From positions 1-64,000 of the forward strand of contig ONRS01000165.1 in NCBI GenBank assembly GCA_900320255.1: a DNA stretch of 64,000 bases, read 5' to 3'. Made by a program: the position numbers and the translations under genes. Below are positions 1 through 7,823 of the stretch, in pieces; within the stretch, counting starts at the first letter, position 1, and each line of letters starts with the position of its first letter. The stretch comes from an uncultured Prevotellaceae bacterium (GTDB taxonomy: Bacteria > Bacteroidota > Bacteroidia > Bacteroidales > Bacteroidaceae). The notes below the pieces were generated by a model, which was not told the origin of the DNA, ran no database searches, and worked only from the letters and a program-made list of their open reading frames with translations.

Positions 1-14
1 CTGATTTTGAAAAG

Positions 15-87
15 TGATCCGCTTGGGGCTCGAACCCAAGACCCCAACATTAAAAGTGTTGTGCTCTACCAACTGAGCTAGCGGATC
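15..87 (-). tRNA. tRNA-Lys (anticodon TTT)
   Basis: On the minus strand the sequence folds into a standard cloverleaf: 7-bp acceptor stem GATCCGC/GCGGATC, a D-arm with AGTTGGTAGA, an anticodon stem CAACA/TGTTG closing the loop CTTTTAA (anticodon TTT, lysine), and a T-arm with GGTTCGAGCCC. The discriminator base is A. The CCA end is not encoded and must be added by CCA-adding enzyme, a homologue of which is encoded at 9893-11434. Confidence 0.96.
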
Positions 88-107
88 TCCGATTGTGAAA
101 TCGGCTG

Positions 108-115
108 CAAAGGTA
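108..115 (-). promoter_or_regulatory. TAnnTTTG -7 box for tRNA-Lys
   Basis: TACCTTTG on the minus strand, about 20 nt upstream of the mature 5' end of the tRNA. It matches the Bacteroidetes -7 consensus. Confidence 0.7.
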
Positions 116-182
116 CAACGAATTTTTGAAATAGCCAAATTTATTCGCGTTTTTCTTTGCCCGTGTCTCTCGAATAGGGCTT

Positions 183-749
183 TTATTGCTTTTCCCTATA
201 GGGTCCTAAGTTCGGATTTTCACCCATATAATCACTGCCGTAATTGATGGTGCTGCGGATGGTACCGTCACCATAGTCACGGTGCAGACGGCCTGTGCGG
301 AGCAACAGGTCCTGATAATGAATGGTGGGGATGACGACTCCGAAGAGTCCGAATGCTACACGTTTGCCCTCGGGGAAAAGGTTGTTGCGGACGTAGGTGG
401 TGGCAAAGAGGGCATGGCGGTAAACCTCCAAGTTGTTGAACTTGTGGTAGGCTGCAAGTGTCTCTTTGTCAATAAGTGTCGTGTCGGCACTGGTGACGAT
501 GCGGAAGATGTTGGCAGCCGTGTCGTCGAGGTCGTCGCCCTGTATGCTGTCGTTATCGATGATGCACTGGAAGTTGTTGTCGTGGGTCTCTGCCAGCATC
601 TGGCTGTCGGAAGGAACCGTCAGTAAGGCAATGATGCAGAGCAGGATAATGACGGCTATGGCGATAACGGCTTTCCCGAAGCCACTGCGATAGAACGCCT
701 TTGCTGCGTTCTCGTCGGTGTTGTAAGTTCCTCTGTTGGTCTGGCGCAT
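183..749 (-). CDS. Hypothetical single-pass membrane protein
   Basis: A 188-residue protein I do not recognise. A short, partly charged N-terminus is followed by one hydrophobic segment at about residues 24-46 (FGKAVIAIAVIILLC and onward), so it is probably anchored in the inner membrane with about 140 residues outside the cytoplasm. The outer part is acidic in its first half and ends in a Tyr/Gly/Asn-rich tail. It lies 13 nt downstream of folE on the same strand and is probably co-transcribed with it, but nothing in the sequence ties it to folate metabolism. Confidence 0.7.
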   Translation of the reverse strand: MRQTNRGTYNTDENAAKAFYRSGFGKAVIAIAVIILLCIIALLTVPSDSQMLAETHDNNFQCIIDNDSIQGDDLDDTAANIFRIVTSADTTLIDKETLAAYHKFNNLEVYRHALFATTYVRNNLFPEGKRVAFGLFGVVIPTIHYQDLLLRTGRLHRDYGDGTIRSTINYGSDYMGENPNLGPYREKQ

Positions 750-762
750 AGTTTCTGAAAAT

Positions 763-1329
763 TTAATGATTATTATGTATAAGATTCATAAATTCCTGCC
801 GGGTCTTGGCTTGATTAAAGGCACCGCAGAAGTCGCTGGTAGTGGTGATGGCGTTCTGCTTTTCCACTCCGCGCATCTGCATACACATGTGACGGGCTTC
901 AATGACGACCATCACACCGAGCGGGTGGAGCGTCTGCTGGATACATTCCTTGATTTGTAACGTCAGCCGCTCTTGTACTTGCAGGCGGTGAGAGTAAATA
1001 TCTACTACCCGGGCTATCTTGGAGAGTCCGGTGATGTAGCCGTTGGGGATGTAAGCCACGTGTGCCTTTCCGTAGAAGGGCAGCATGTGGTGTTCGCAGA
1101 GGGAAAAGACGTCAATGTCCTTGACGATGACCATTTGCGAATAGTCTTCCTTGAAGAGCGCATCTTTCAATACCTGGTGGGCATCCATTTGGTAGCCCCG
1201 TGTGAGAACCTGCATAGCCTTTGCCACACGCATGGGGGTCTTGAGCAGTCCTTCACGCGTGGGGTCCTCACCCAGTAGTCTGAGGATGTCCTGATAATGT
1301 TGAGCCAGTTCGTCAGTCATTATTAGCAT
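763..1329 (-). CDS. folE: GTP cyclohydrolase I
   Basis: Converts GTP to 7,8-dihydroneopterin triphosphate, the first step of tetrahydrofolate synthesis, in the cytosol. The family signature is clear: [10 protein letters not shown] (zinc ligands near C78 and H81), the [17 protein letters not shown] segment, and a second zinc cysteine in [11 protein letters not shown]. The 188-residue length fits the family. A second possible start lies 9 nt downstream (MTDELAQ), and neither has a good Shine-Dalgarno. The other folate genes here, folK (30363) and folB (53355), sit in separate operons. It is the fourth gene of the leftward group that starts near 4639. Confidence 0.96.
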   Translation of the reverse strand: MLIMTDELAQHYQDILRLLGEDPTREGLLKTPMRVAKAMQVLTRGYQMDAHQVLKDALFKEDYSQMVIVKDIDVFSLCEHHMLPFYGKAHVAYIPNGYITGLSKIARVVDIYSHRLQVQERLTLQIKECIQQTLHPLGVMVVIEARHMCMQMRGVEKQNAITTTSDFCGAFNQAKTRQEFMNLIHNNH

Positions 1330-1349
1330 TAAGATTTGAATGATGAATA

Positions 1350-1991
1350 TTATTGGTAAACGGTCACTTTTGCCTTGACGATGAGTGCCTGGTTATAGCC
1401 CAAGCCCTTCACTGTGCGGAGCATCTGTGCGGCTTCTTCGTGTGTGCGGAAGCTACCTACGTAACATATCCAGCGTGGCGGGTAGAAGTGTGCCGATACA
1501 GGCACGTTGGGCAACTGTGAACGTATGGCATTGGCTGTACGCTCTGCCTTCTTACGGTCTTCACGACTGTTGCCTCCTGCGAAGGCCTGAATCCTGAAAC
1601 CGTTGACCACTCGGCGGGTGCGTCCCGTGGTTGGGGTGGTGACGGTTGTTGTGGTATCAGGGCGTGACGTTGACGTCGTTGTCGTTGACGTTGTTGTTGA
1701 CGTTGACGTTCCCGTTGACGTTCCCGTTGACGAAGGTCTCGTAGGAGTGTTATGGGAGGTTTCAGCGGGACGACGGTCTTCGGGCTTCAGGGTGCTCTGC
1801 GGATTGAGAATGACCTGATTGATGGCCGTATCCTGGTGTACAGTGATGGTGCCTTGTCCTGCCACTGGCTGTTGCAGCCGGTCGAGGAACGTCTGCGCAG
1901 TGGTGTTGAAAGGTAAAAAAGTAAAAAGGTAAAAAGGTAAAAACCATAATACCTTCTCAATAAACCGATGTTTCTTTCTGTTGGTGTTCAT
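1350..1991 (-). CDS. Secreted SPOR-domain protein
   Basis: 213 residues. An N-terminal signal peptide ends near TTAQ (about residue 33). A Ser/Thr-rich linker (about 80-125) follows, then a C-terminal SPOR domain (about 130-213) beginning [12 protein letters not shown] and containing [18 protein letters not shown] domains bind denuded peptidoglycan glycans, so the protein probably acts in the periplasm at division or remodelling sites. Repeats shape both ends of the non-domain part: the signal-peptide core [11 protein letters not shown] is encoded by a (GTAAAAA)n-type array at about 1914-1945, and the linker by GTTGAC/GTTCCC hexamers at about 1670-1735. The gene lies between tpiA and folE in the same operon. 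Confidence 0.88.
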   Translation of the reverse strand: MNTNRKKHRFIEKVLWFLPFYLFTFLPFNTTAQTFLDRLQQPVAGQGTITVHQDTAINQVILNPQSTLKPEDRRPAETSHNTPTRPSSTGTSTGTSTSTTTSTTTTSTSRPDTTTTVTTPTTGRTRRVVNGFRIQAFAGGNSREDRKKAERTANAIRSQLPNVPVSAHFYPPRWICYVGSFRTHEEAAQMLRTVKGLGYNQALIVKAKVTVYQ

Positions 1992-1997
1992 GCCTTC

Positions 1998-2037
1998 ACT
2001 TTTTACTTTTTTACCTTTTTACCTTTTTACTTTTTCC
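1998..2037. repeat. Heptamer-type array TTTTTAC, between SPOR gene and tpiA
   Basis: Tandem copies of a 7-8 nt unit (TTTTTAC with variants). The tpiA stop codon lies inside the array, so the tpiA reading frame ends in repeat DNA. The same unit recurs at about 1914-1945, inside the SPOR gene's signal-peptide coding region. Confidence 0.8.
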
Positions 2038-2788
2038 AAGCATCGATGATGCCCTTGAAGTCAGCAGCCTTCAGGCTGGCACCTCCAATGAGTCCACCGT
2101 CGATGTCAGGCTTTGCGAAGAGCTCAGGAGCATTGCTGGCCTTGCAACTTCCACCGTAGAGAATGGTGGTGTCGTCAGCAACAGCCTGTCCGTACTTCTC
2201 AGCAATGATGCTGCGGATGTAGGCGTGAATCTCCTCTGCCTGCTCAGCGGTAGCGGTCTTACCAGTGCCGATAGCCCAAATGGGTTCGTAGGCAATGACA
2301 ATCTTACGGAAGTCTTCTTCAGAGAGGTTGAAGACGCTTCCTTCGAGCTCTGCCTTTACTACCTCGTTCTGCTTGCCTGCCTCGCGCTCTTCCAGACTCT
2401 CGCCGATGCAGAAGATAACCTTCAGGTCGTTCTTCTGGGCCAACAGCACCTTCTCCTTCAGAATCTCGGGAGTCTCTTTGTAATACTCACGACGCTCAGA
2501 GTGACCCAGGATGACATACTGTGCACCTGTTGACTTGACCATCTCGGCGCTTACCTCACCTGTGAAGGCACCCTTCTCCTTGTCAGCACAGTTCTCAGCA
2601 CCCAGACCAATGATGTCCTGGTCGAGGAACTGGGCAATGCTTGCCAGGTGAATGAACGGGGTGCAGATAACTACACCACAGTTGGGCTTGTCAGCCTTGA
2701 GTGTCTCGTTGAGCTCTTTTGCCAGAGCAATACCATCCTGCAGGTTCATGTTCATTTTCCAGTTGCCTGCAACAATTTTCTTTCTCAT
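2027..2788 (-). CDS. tpiA: Triosephosphate isomerase, if translated from its own internal ATG
   Basis: Starting at the internal ATG ([13 protein letters not shown]) gives 253 residues, the normal size of TpiA, with nothing missing at the N-terminus. The bases upstream of this ATG are A/T-rich (TTATTAAAACGTAAAAAC), as at many Bacteroidetes starts. TpiA interconverts dihydroxyacetone phosphate and glyceraldehyde-3-phosphate in the cytosol. This entry is the alternative to reading the fused frame as one polypeptide. Confidence 0.6.
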   Translation of the reverse strand: MRKKIVAGNWKMNMNLQDGIALAKELNETLKADKPNCGVVICTPFIHLASIAQFLDQDIIGLGAENCADKEKGAFTGEVSAEMVKSTGAQYVILGHSERREYYKETPEILKEKVLLAQKNDLKVIFCIGESLEEREAGKQNEVVKAELEGSVFNLSEEDFRKIVIAYEPIWAIGTGKTATAEQAEEIHAYIRSIIAEKYGQAVADDTTILYGGSCKASNAPELFAKPDIDGGLIGGASLKAADFKGIIDAWKK

Positions 2789-4084
2789 GTTTTTACGTTT
2801 TAATAAGTTATATACTCTATTTGATTCTTTCTTCTTCTTCAGCCAGCGGCTCCATGCCCACAGGCGGTCGGCAATGGTGAGTACCAGTAGGGGCAGCACG
2901 TACCAGAGGAGTATGACCACAATCTTGCCCGGTACGGAGTCTTCGGGCAGTTGGCCCAGTTCCAGCTTCTCGAGCGGCTGGTTGAGGGCATATTCGTCAG
3001 GCAGCCTGTTATGGCTCCATTTGCGGATGACGGTGCCGTCCTTGAGCAGCAGCAGCCCCGGATTGCTGCGTATGATGGTCTTCAGTGTTGTCTCGTCGGT
3101 CAGCGCAAAGGGATATTCCGCCCCTGTGATGTCGCGCCAGCGGCTGATGCCCTGTTCGCCACTCGCCGTCAGACAGTAGAACGGATAGTCGTTGTCCTCG
3201 GCATATTCGTATATCTGGTTGATGAGGTCGAACTGTGAGTCGTCTGCATCTTCCAGATGGGGCGAGATGAGCAGCAGCGTGTAGCCCTTGTCGTTCAGTA
3301 TCTCCTCTGTGAGCTCCTCACCCTCGGGGGTGGTGATGGAGAAGTCGTGAATGGGTGGCACGTAGCCCTGCTTGGTCTGTACGGTTCGGGTGTCAATGTA
3401 CGTCCAGGTGGAGTCGGGGTAGTTGTCAATGCCGAACTCCCGTCGCTCGCCGTTCTTCTCCATGATGAACGTTGTCTCGAACTGTGGCTGTTCTGCACCT
3501 TCAGGCACCTCCATGCCCTCCTTGATGTTGGCTCCGACATGATAGGGCCGGAAGTCGAACTGTGGCAGGTCGTAGAGCGCGTAGCCAGCCACGAAGAGGA
3601 TGAACAGCACCGTGTAGTTAATGACAATCCACTGGTTGGTGTGTGAAATGAACCTCAACATGTCCAGCGGTTTCCATGCCACAATGACGGCACAGGCCAG
3701 CAGAATAATGTTTTTCAGCAGCGTCTGTCCGTTGGTCAGCACTACTGCATCGCCGAAACACCCACAGTCGCTCACTGGGTCGGCCATGTAAATCCAGACG
3801 GTCAGTACCGTCATGATGCTCATCACGAGCAGCGCCAGGCGTGATGTGAACCGCCTGTATATGACAAAGAGCAGGAAGATGCCGATGCAGAATTCTACCG
3901 TTGACAGGGCAATAGAGCCCATTAGCGTCACCGTCTGCGGCACCAGGTCTCCCAGATGCATGGCTTCGAGGTAGTCGTTCAGCTTGTACTGCGTGCCCAA
4001 TGGGTCAACGGCCTTGACAAATCCTGACAGGATGAACGTCACAGCCAGCACCAGACGGCAGATGTTAACGAGTACCTTTCTCAT
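2027..4084 (-). CDS. tpiA: In-frame fusion: DoxX-like/thioredoxin-fold membrane protein + triosephosphate isomerase
   Basis: One uninterrupted frame of 685 residues. Residues 1-432 are a DoxX/MauE-like four-helix membrane module with the DCGCFG motif, then an extracytoplasmic thioredoxin-like domain (about 190-380) and a last membrane helix (about 390-410); the layout matches the Bacteroidales BT_3928 family. Residues 433-685 are a complete triosephosphate isomerase: GNWKMN (catalytic Lys), [11 protein letters not shown] (His) and [13 protein letters not shown] (catalytic Glu). In relatives these are normally two adjacent genes. Here no stop codon separates them, and the junction is a Lys-rich stretch ([19 protein letters not shown]) on the cytoplasmic side of the last helix. 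Separate translation of TpiA from its own ATG remains possible. Confidence 0.9.
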   Translation of the reverse strand: MRKVLVNICRLVLAVTFILSGFVKAVDPLGTQYKLNDYLEAMHLGDLVPQTVTLMGSIALSTVEFCIGIFLLFVIYRRFTSRLALLVMSIMTVLTVWIYMADPVSDCGCFGDAVVLTNGQTLLKNIILLACAVIVAWKPLDMLRFISHTNQWIVINYTVLFILFVAGYALYDLPQFDFRPYHVGANIKEGMEVPEGAEQPQFETTFIMEKNGERREFGIDNYPDSTWTYIDTRTVQTKQGYVPPIHDFSITTPEGEELTEEILNDKGYTLLLISPHLEDADDSQFDLINQIYEYAEDNDYPFYCLTASGEQGISRWRDITGAEYPFALTDETTLKTIIRSNPGLLLLKDGTVIRKWSHNRLPDEYALNQPLEKLELGQLPEDSVPGKIVVILLWYVLPLLVLTIADRLWAWSRWLKKKKESNRVYNLLKRKNMRKKIVAGNWKMNMNLQDGIALAKELNETLKADKPNCGVVICTPFIHLASIAQFLDQDIIGLGAENCADKEKGAFTGEVSAEMVKSTGAQYVILGHSERREYYKETPEILKEKVLLAQKNDLKVIFCIGESLEEREAGKQNEVVKAELEGSVFNLSEEDFRKIVIAYEPIWAIGTGKTATAEQAEEIHAYIRSIIAEKYGQAVADDTTILYGGSCKASNAPELFAKPDIDGGLIGGASLKAADFKGIIDAWKK

Positions 4085-4087
4085 CGC

Positions 4088-4639
4088 TTACCGCTCACTC
4101 AACTTAATGACTCCAAACACGGCATAGTTGATGATGTCCATGTAGTTGGAGTCGATGCCCTCGCTGACGAGGGTATGCTCCTCCAGGTCTTCCATCTCCT
4201 TAATGCGCTGAAGTTTGGTCAGTATCAGGTCGGTGTAGCTGCTTACACGCATGCTGCGCCACGCCTCGTCGTAGTCGTGGTTCTTGCGCTTCATCAGCTC
4301 GAGAGCCTCCTTGGCAAACTGGTCGTAGAGCACCATGGCCTCTTCGTTGCTCACATCTACCGTGTCACTGAACCCGCGGCTGAGCTGTATCAGTCCTACG
4401 ATGCCGTAGTTGATGAGTGCCACGAATTCCGGTCTGATGCCTTCGCCCACTTTCGACTCTTTCTTTATCTCGAGTGAACGTATGCGCTTGGCCTTGATGA
4501 ACAGCTGGTCTGTGAGCGCCGTAGGGCGCAGTATGCGCCACGAAGCACCGTAGTCGTGCAGTTTCTTCTCGAAAAGTGCGCGACATTCGGCAATGGTCTG
4601 CTCGAATTGGAGGTTGGTTTTGTTGTAGTCATTTGCCAT
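4088..4639 (-). CDS. DUF1599 (nucleotide modification associated domain 1) protein
   Basis: 183 residues built as two similar halves: YGASWRILRPTALTDQL...VGEGIRPEFVALINYGIVGLIQL, then YDEAWRSMRVSSYTDLI...VSEGIDSNYMDIINYAVFGVIKL. This is the duplicated DUF1599/Nmad1 architecture of Bacteroidales; its biochemical role is not established. I start at MANDYNK because a TACCTTTG box lies only 8 nt upstream. The longer frame would add a tail (MERKNSQRSTLNSQL) encoded by a heptamer array upstream of that promoter. The stop is 3 nt before the DoxX start, so it heads the tpiA operon. Confidence 0.88.
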   Translation of the reverse strand: MANDYNKTNLQFEQTIAECRALFEKKLHDYGASWRILRPTALTDQLFIKAKRIRSLEIKKESKVGEGIRPEFVALINYGIVGLIQLSRGFSDTVDVSNEEAMVLYDQFAKEALELMKRKNHDYDEAWRSMRVSSYTDLILTKLQRIKEMEDLEEHTLVSEGIDSNYMDIINYAVFGVIKLSER

Positions 4640-4647
4640 AACGGCTG

Positions 4648-4655
4648 CAAAGGTA
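4648..4655 (-). promoter_or_regulatory. TACCTTTG -7 box for the DUF1599-tpiA-folE operon
   Basis: Minus-strand TACCTTTGC 8 nt before the chosen ATG. Transcription would start at or within a few bases of the start codon, so the mRNA is probably leaderless or nearly so. The box decides the start of the DUF1599 gene. Confidence 0.7.
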
Positions 4656-4660
4656 CTAAA

Positions 4661-4692
4661 AAGTTGAGAGTTGAGCGTTGAGCGTTGAGAGT
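4661..4692. repeat. Heptamer array GTTGAGC/GTTGAGA
   Basis: About four head-to-tail 7-nt units (GTTGAGA, GTTGAGC) immediately upstream of the DUF1599 promoter. The same unit appears at 23340, 31211, 40136, 43018 and 62022. Confidence 0.85.
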
Positions 4693-4723
4693 TTTTCCTC
4701 TCCATATATTTTTTTTTAACATT

Positions 4724-5182
4724 TCATTCTTTCTGCTTCTTGTGTATGTACTTGATCTTAGCACATTGCATGTCGAAGCGCACCTGCAATGAGTCGCGCA
4801 CTTTGCGCAACTCGTTGACATGGTGCAGCTCTGCCTCTGTGGCCCTCAGTGCCTGTCGGTTAGCCGTGGCCCTTCGGTTGGCCGCCTCATACTGGGCATT
4901 GGCCGCTTGCAGCAGGGAGTCGGTCTGGGCCAGGTCGGCCTGCGCCATTTTCAGCGAGGCATCCTGGAACAGCTTCAGTGCCTCCTTGCGCACCTCTATC
5001 TCGTCAGGATACTGGCTACGCAGTCGCTCAATGGTGTTGAGGGCTTCCTGGTAGCGCTGGTTATCGCAGGCCATGCGTGCACTGTCGAGCATGGCCTGCG
5101 CTTCACGGTGACTCTGCGTCTGGCAGGCAGTCATCAGTAGTCCTGTAGCTGCCAGCGCGATAAACACTTTCTTTACCTTCAT
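4724..5182 (-). CDS. Putative lipoprotein with coiled-coil
   Basis: 152 residues with a lipoprotein signal (VFIALAATGLLMTAC, lipid-modified Cys near residue 20). The mature part starts with a TPR-like stretch (EAQAMLDSARMACDNQRYQEALNTIERL) and continues as a long Ala/Gln/Arg-rich helix likely to form a coiled coil (about 75-135). It is probably anchored in a membrane facing the periplasm. It is the last gene of a leftward group, 7 nt after the 868-residue secreted protein. Function unknown. Confidence 0.75.
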   Translation of the reverse strand: MKVKKVFIALAATGLLMTACQTQSHREAQAMLDSARMACDNQRYQEALNTIERLRSQYPDEIEVRKEALKLFQDASLKMAQADLAQTDSLLQAANAQYEAANRRATANRQALRATEAELHHVNELRKVRDSLQVRFDMQCAKIKYIHKKQKE

Positions 5183-5189
5183 GAGGTCC

Positions 5190-7796
5190 TTATTTTATAA
5201 ATACTTTCTTGCCGTTGGTAATATATACACCACCCTTGCTCACCTTGCTGACCGGACGTCCCTGCAGGTCGTAGTAGGTGTCGGTTGACGGGTGTTGAGT
5301 GTTGAATGACGGCTGTTCGGCGATTCCTGAGGCAGGTGTAATGGTGAAAGTGGCAATGACGGGCTCACTGACCAGTGAGTTGTAACCACGGGTCTCCACG
5401 ATGAGGGTACAGCTCTCGCTGATGGTGATGGTCTTGCTATTGACGGTATAGTCGTTTCCCTCCGGCCACCAGATGGTTGGGTCAGACTCCATCTCCTCAA
5501 CGTTGGCTGCTGTGGTAGAGTACCAAATGGTCAGCGCACGGGTGCCCCAGTCGCTGCCGGCGGTGATGGTTACCTCGGCAGGTCCTTCGAAGGTGCCTCC
5601 GGCCGGTGACACGGTGGGTGCAATGAGTGGCTCGAGTGCCTTGATGGTCACCTTGTAGCTGGCCGTGGCAGGCTTGTATTCCTCGTTGCCGGCAAAGGTG
5701 GCTGTAATGGTGGCCTCGCCGGGAGCAATGGGCCACAGGTCAGCATAGCCGTCCAGCTTCACAACCGACTCGTCAGAACTGGTGTAGGTAATGGGTGACA
5801 CGTTGTGGGGGTTGTTCAGCCAAACACCCTGATAGTAGCTGTCGCTATAGTCGAGGGTAATCTCCGACTTTTCAAACGACAGTTCAGCGTCTTTGCGGAT
5901 GATGTATTTGAACTCTGCCACTGTGCTGTACTTGTCACCTTGTTTGGCAATGGCCTTCAGGGTAGTGGTTTCAGTGATGGCGATGGCGGCAGTATATTCC
6001 TGGGCAGTGGTCGAAGTCTTGGGGTCAGCACCATCGGTAGTGAAGTAGATGGTTGCTCCCTCGTCAGCACTCAGTTCCACGCTCTGTGCCTCGTCGTAGC
6101 TGCCGGCTGCTACTGATGCCGTAGGAGCGCTGATGCCAGTCTCCTCAATGCGGTAGTTCACGGCAATGCTCTTGAAGTAGAGTACCACTTTTGTGTCTGA
6201 CGTCTGGTTGACCTCTATTTTGATGGTGCCCTCTTGTGGTGTGGCAGCGGGCTTGAAGGAGTACTCCACGAAGTCGGCGGTCAGGGGCACTTCTGTCGCT
6301 GTGCCGTTGAGGTAGGCTTCGCCATTGACTGATACCTTTAGGGCTGCGTTCGACAGGTCAGCTGACGAACTACCCTTCTTGGCTTTCACCTTTACCTCTG
6401 TTATCTGGCCGCTCAGACCGTCAGTCAGCAACTCCACGTGACTGCAACCAGTAGTGGCCGCACCGAAGGCCTGGCCGTTGTTGGCGGTGTACGCAGCACG
6501 ATTGTCGCCAGCAAGGTTTGCCGTCCAGTTCACTTCGTTCAAGGTGGCTGTCAGTGTGTTGGTATCAACGTATGATGAACCGAAGTTGTAGAATCCCTCA
6601 CCACCTTCAGTACGGCTGGTGTCCCAGGTGAAGGTGTAGTTGCCCTCGGTGAAGGTGGGCTCTTCGGTGGCGGCTTCCACGTAGAGTTTCAGACGGCCGC
6701 CCATCTCCAAGTAGGCATCGTCACCGTCGAAGTAGAAATTGATGTTTGTCTGACCTTCCTTCAGGGCGTGCACGGTGCCGTCAGCATCAACGGTAGCAAT
6801 GGTCTCATCGTCAGAGCTCCAGGACAGAGGTCCTACGTTGTAGGGGTTGCTCACTGCCACGGGAATGCCTACGTAGCCCACTTGTACGGTGGCATCGTCA
6901 GCATTGCCCTCGAAGACGAGTTGTGGGTTCTTATACATGTAGAAAGTGCGCTCCACCACGTTGCTGTACTGTTCGTCCTTGAAGGCCACGGCCCGAATCT
7001 TTACCGACTTGGTAACAGTAATGGGGGCGGTGTATTCCGTGCGCTCGTCTGATGTCTTTGGGTCTTTCGGCGTAGTGGCGTCAGCAGCATCCATTGTGTA
7101 GTAGATGGTAGCGCCTTCGGTCTCTGTGCTGATCACGATGTCCTCATCGGCAGTCATGTAGTCGCTGGTTGATGAGCCGGTACGGGCTATGACGGGGTCT
7201 GCCGGAGCTGTCGCTACAGGTTCTGAGCCGGTATTTTCATAAACTACTTCAATCTTATAAATGATAATATAGCTTTGGTGTGTGTCAGGCTGTGCAAACT
7301 CAATGGAGATGTCGCCTGTTGCATAGGCGTCAGCTGGTGCCGTAAACTCAAAGGGTGTTAGCGTATTTCCGAGAGTCACAGTTTCTGCACCTCCTGACTG
7401 ATAGTACATATCGCCTACTTTTACTTTAAGCGTTACACCCTGGTCTTCATATTGACCACGGGCAGTTACGGTAATCTTTTTCTTCGTTCCAGTGATGCCG
7501 CTGGTAGTTAAAACGGCAGTAGATGCCGGGTCGCTGGCATAACCAAGGTATTGTCCGCTTGAGGTGTAGGCAAAGGTCGTAGCTCCTCCTCCCAATGTTG
7601 CTGTCCAGGTTACACCATTAAATGTCTCAGTGGCAGTGGGACTGTCGGTTCGGGAACTTCCGAAATTATAGAATCCTACTCCTCCGTTAGCTTTTGTTGT
7701 GTTCCACTCGAAGCTCCAGGTCTGGTCTTGTGCCCAGCCCGTAGCGCATACTGTCAATAGCAGCAGCGTAAAGAAAGTCTGTAACAGTTTTTTCAT
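5190..7796 (-). CDS. Large secreted multidomain protein with chitobiase-C/Big-like modules and C-terminal sorting-like motif
   Basis: 868 residues with a signal peptide ending near CATGWAQ. The body is two copies of one block: a beta-rich domain (FEWNTTKANGGVGFYNFGSS near 28, FTWDTSRTEGGEGFYNFGSS near 390), a chitobiase/hexosaminidase C-terminal-type domain (GATIYYTMDAADATTPKD, GATIYFTTDGADPKTST) and a bacterial Ig-like domain (SSDDETIATVDADGTV, TSSDESVVKLDGYADL). A third repeat near 735 is followed by the terminal motif TYYDLQGRPVSKVSKGGVYI with NGKKVFIK. No catalytic domain is recognisable, so a surface carbohydrate-binding or adhesive role is an inference. The linker SFNTQHPSTD before the terminal motif is encoded by heptamer repeats. 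Confidence 0.8.
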   Translation of the reverse strand: MKKLLQTFFTLLLLTVCATGWAQDQTWSFEWNTTKANGGVGFYNFGSSRTDSPTATETFNGVTWTATLGGGATTFAYTSSGQYLGYASDPASTAVLTTSGITGTKKKITVTARGQYEDQGVTLKVKVGDMYYQSGGAETVTLGNTLTPFEFTAPADAYATGDISIEFAQPDTHQSYIIIYKIEVVYENTGSEPVATAPADPVIARTGSSTSDYMTADEDIVISTETEGATIYYTMDAADATTPKDPKTSDERTEYTAPITVTKSVKIRAVAFKDEQYSNVVERTFYMYKNPQLVFEGNADDATVQVGYVGIPVAVSNPYNVGPLSWSSDDETIATVDADGTVHALKEGQTNINFYFDGDDAYLEMGGRLKLYVEAATEEPTFTEGNYTFTWDTSRTEGGEGFYNFGSSYVDTNTLTATLNEVNWTANLAGDNRAAYTANNGQAFGAATTGCSHVELLTDGLSGQITEVKVKAKKGSSSADLSNAALKVSVNGEAYLNGTATEVPLTADFVEYSFKPAATPQEGTIKIEVNQTSDTKVVLYFKSIAVNYRIEETGISAPTASVAAGSYDEAQSVELSADEGATIYFTTDGADPKTSTTAQEYTAAIAITETTTLKAIAKQGDKYSTVAEFKYIIRKDAELSFEKSEITLDYSDSYYQGVWLNNPHNVSPITYTSSDESVVKLDGYADLWPIAPGEATITATFAGNEEYKPATASYKVTIKALEPLIAPTVSPAGGTFEGPAEVTITAGSDWGTRALTIWYSTTAANVEEMESDPTIWWPEGNDYTVNSKTITISESCTLIVETRGYNSLVSEPVIATFTITPASGIAEQPSFNTQHPSTDTYYDLQGRPVSKVSKGGVYITNGKKVFIK

Positions 7797-7823
7797 CTTT
7801 AAATTAGCATTAAGTTATACAGT

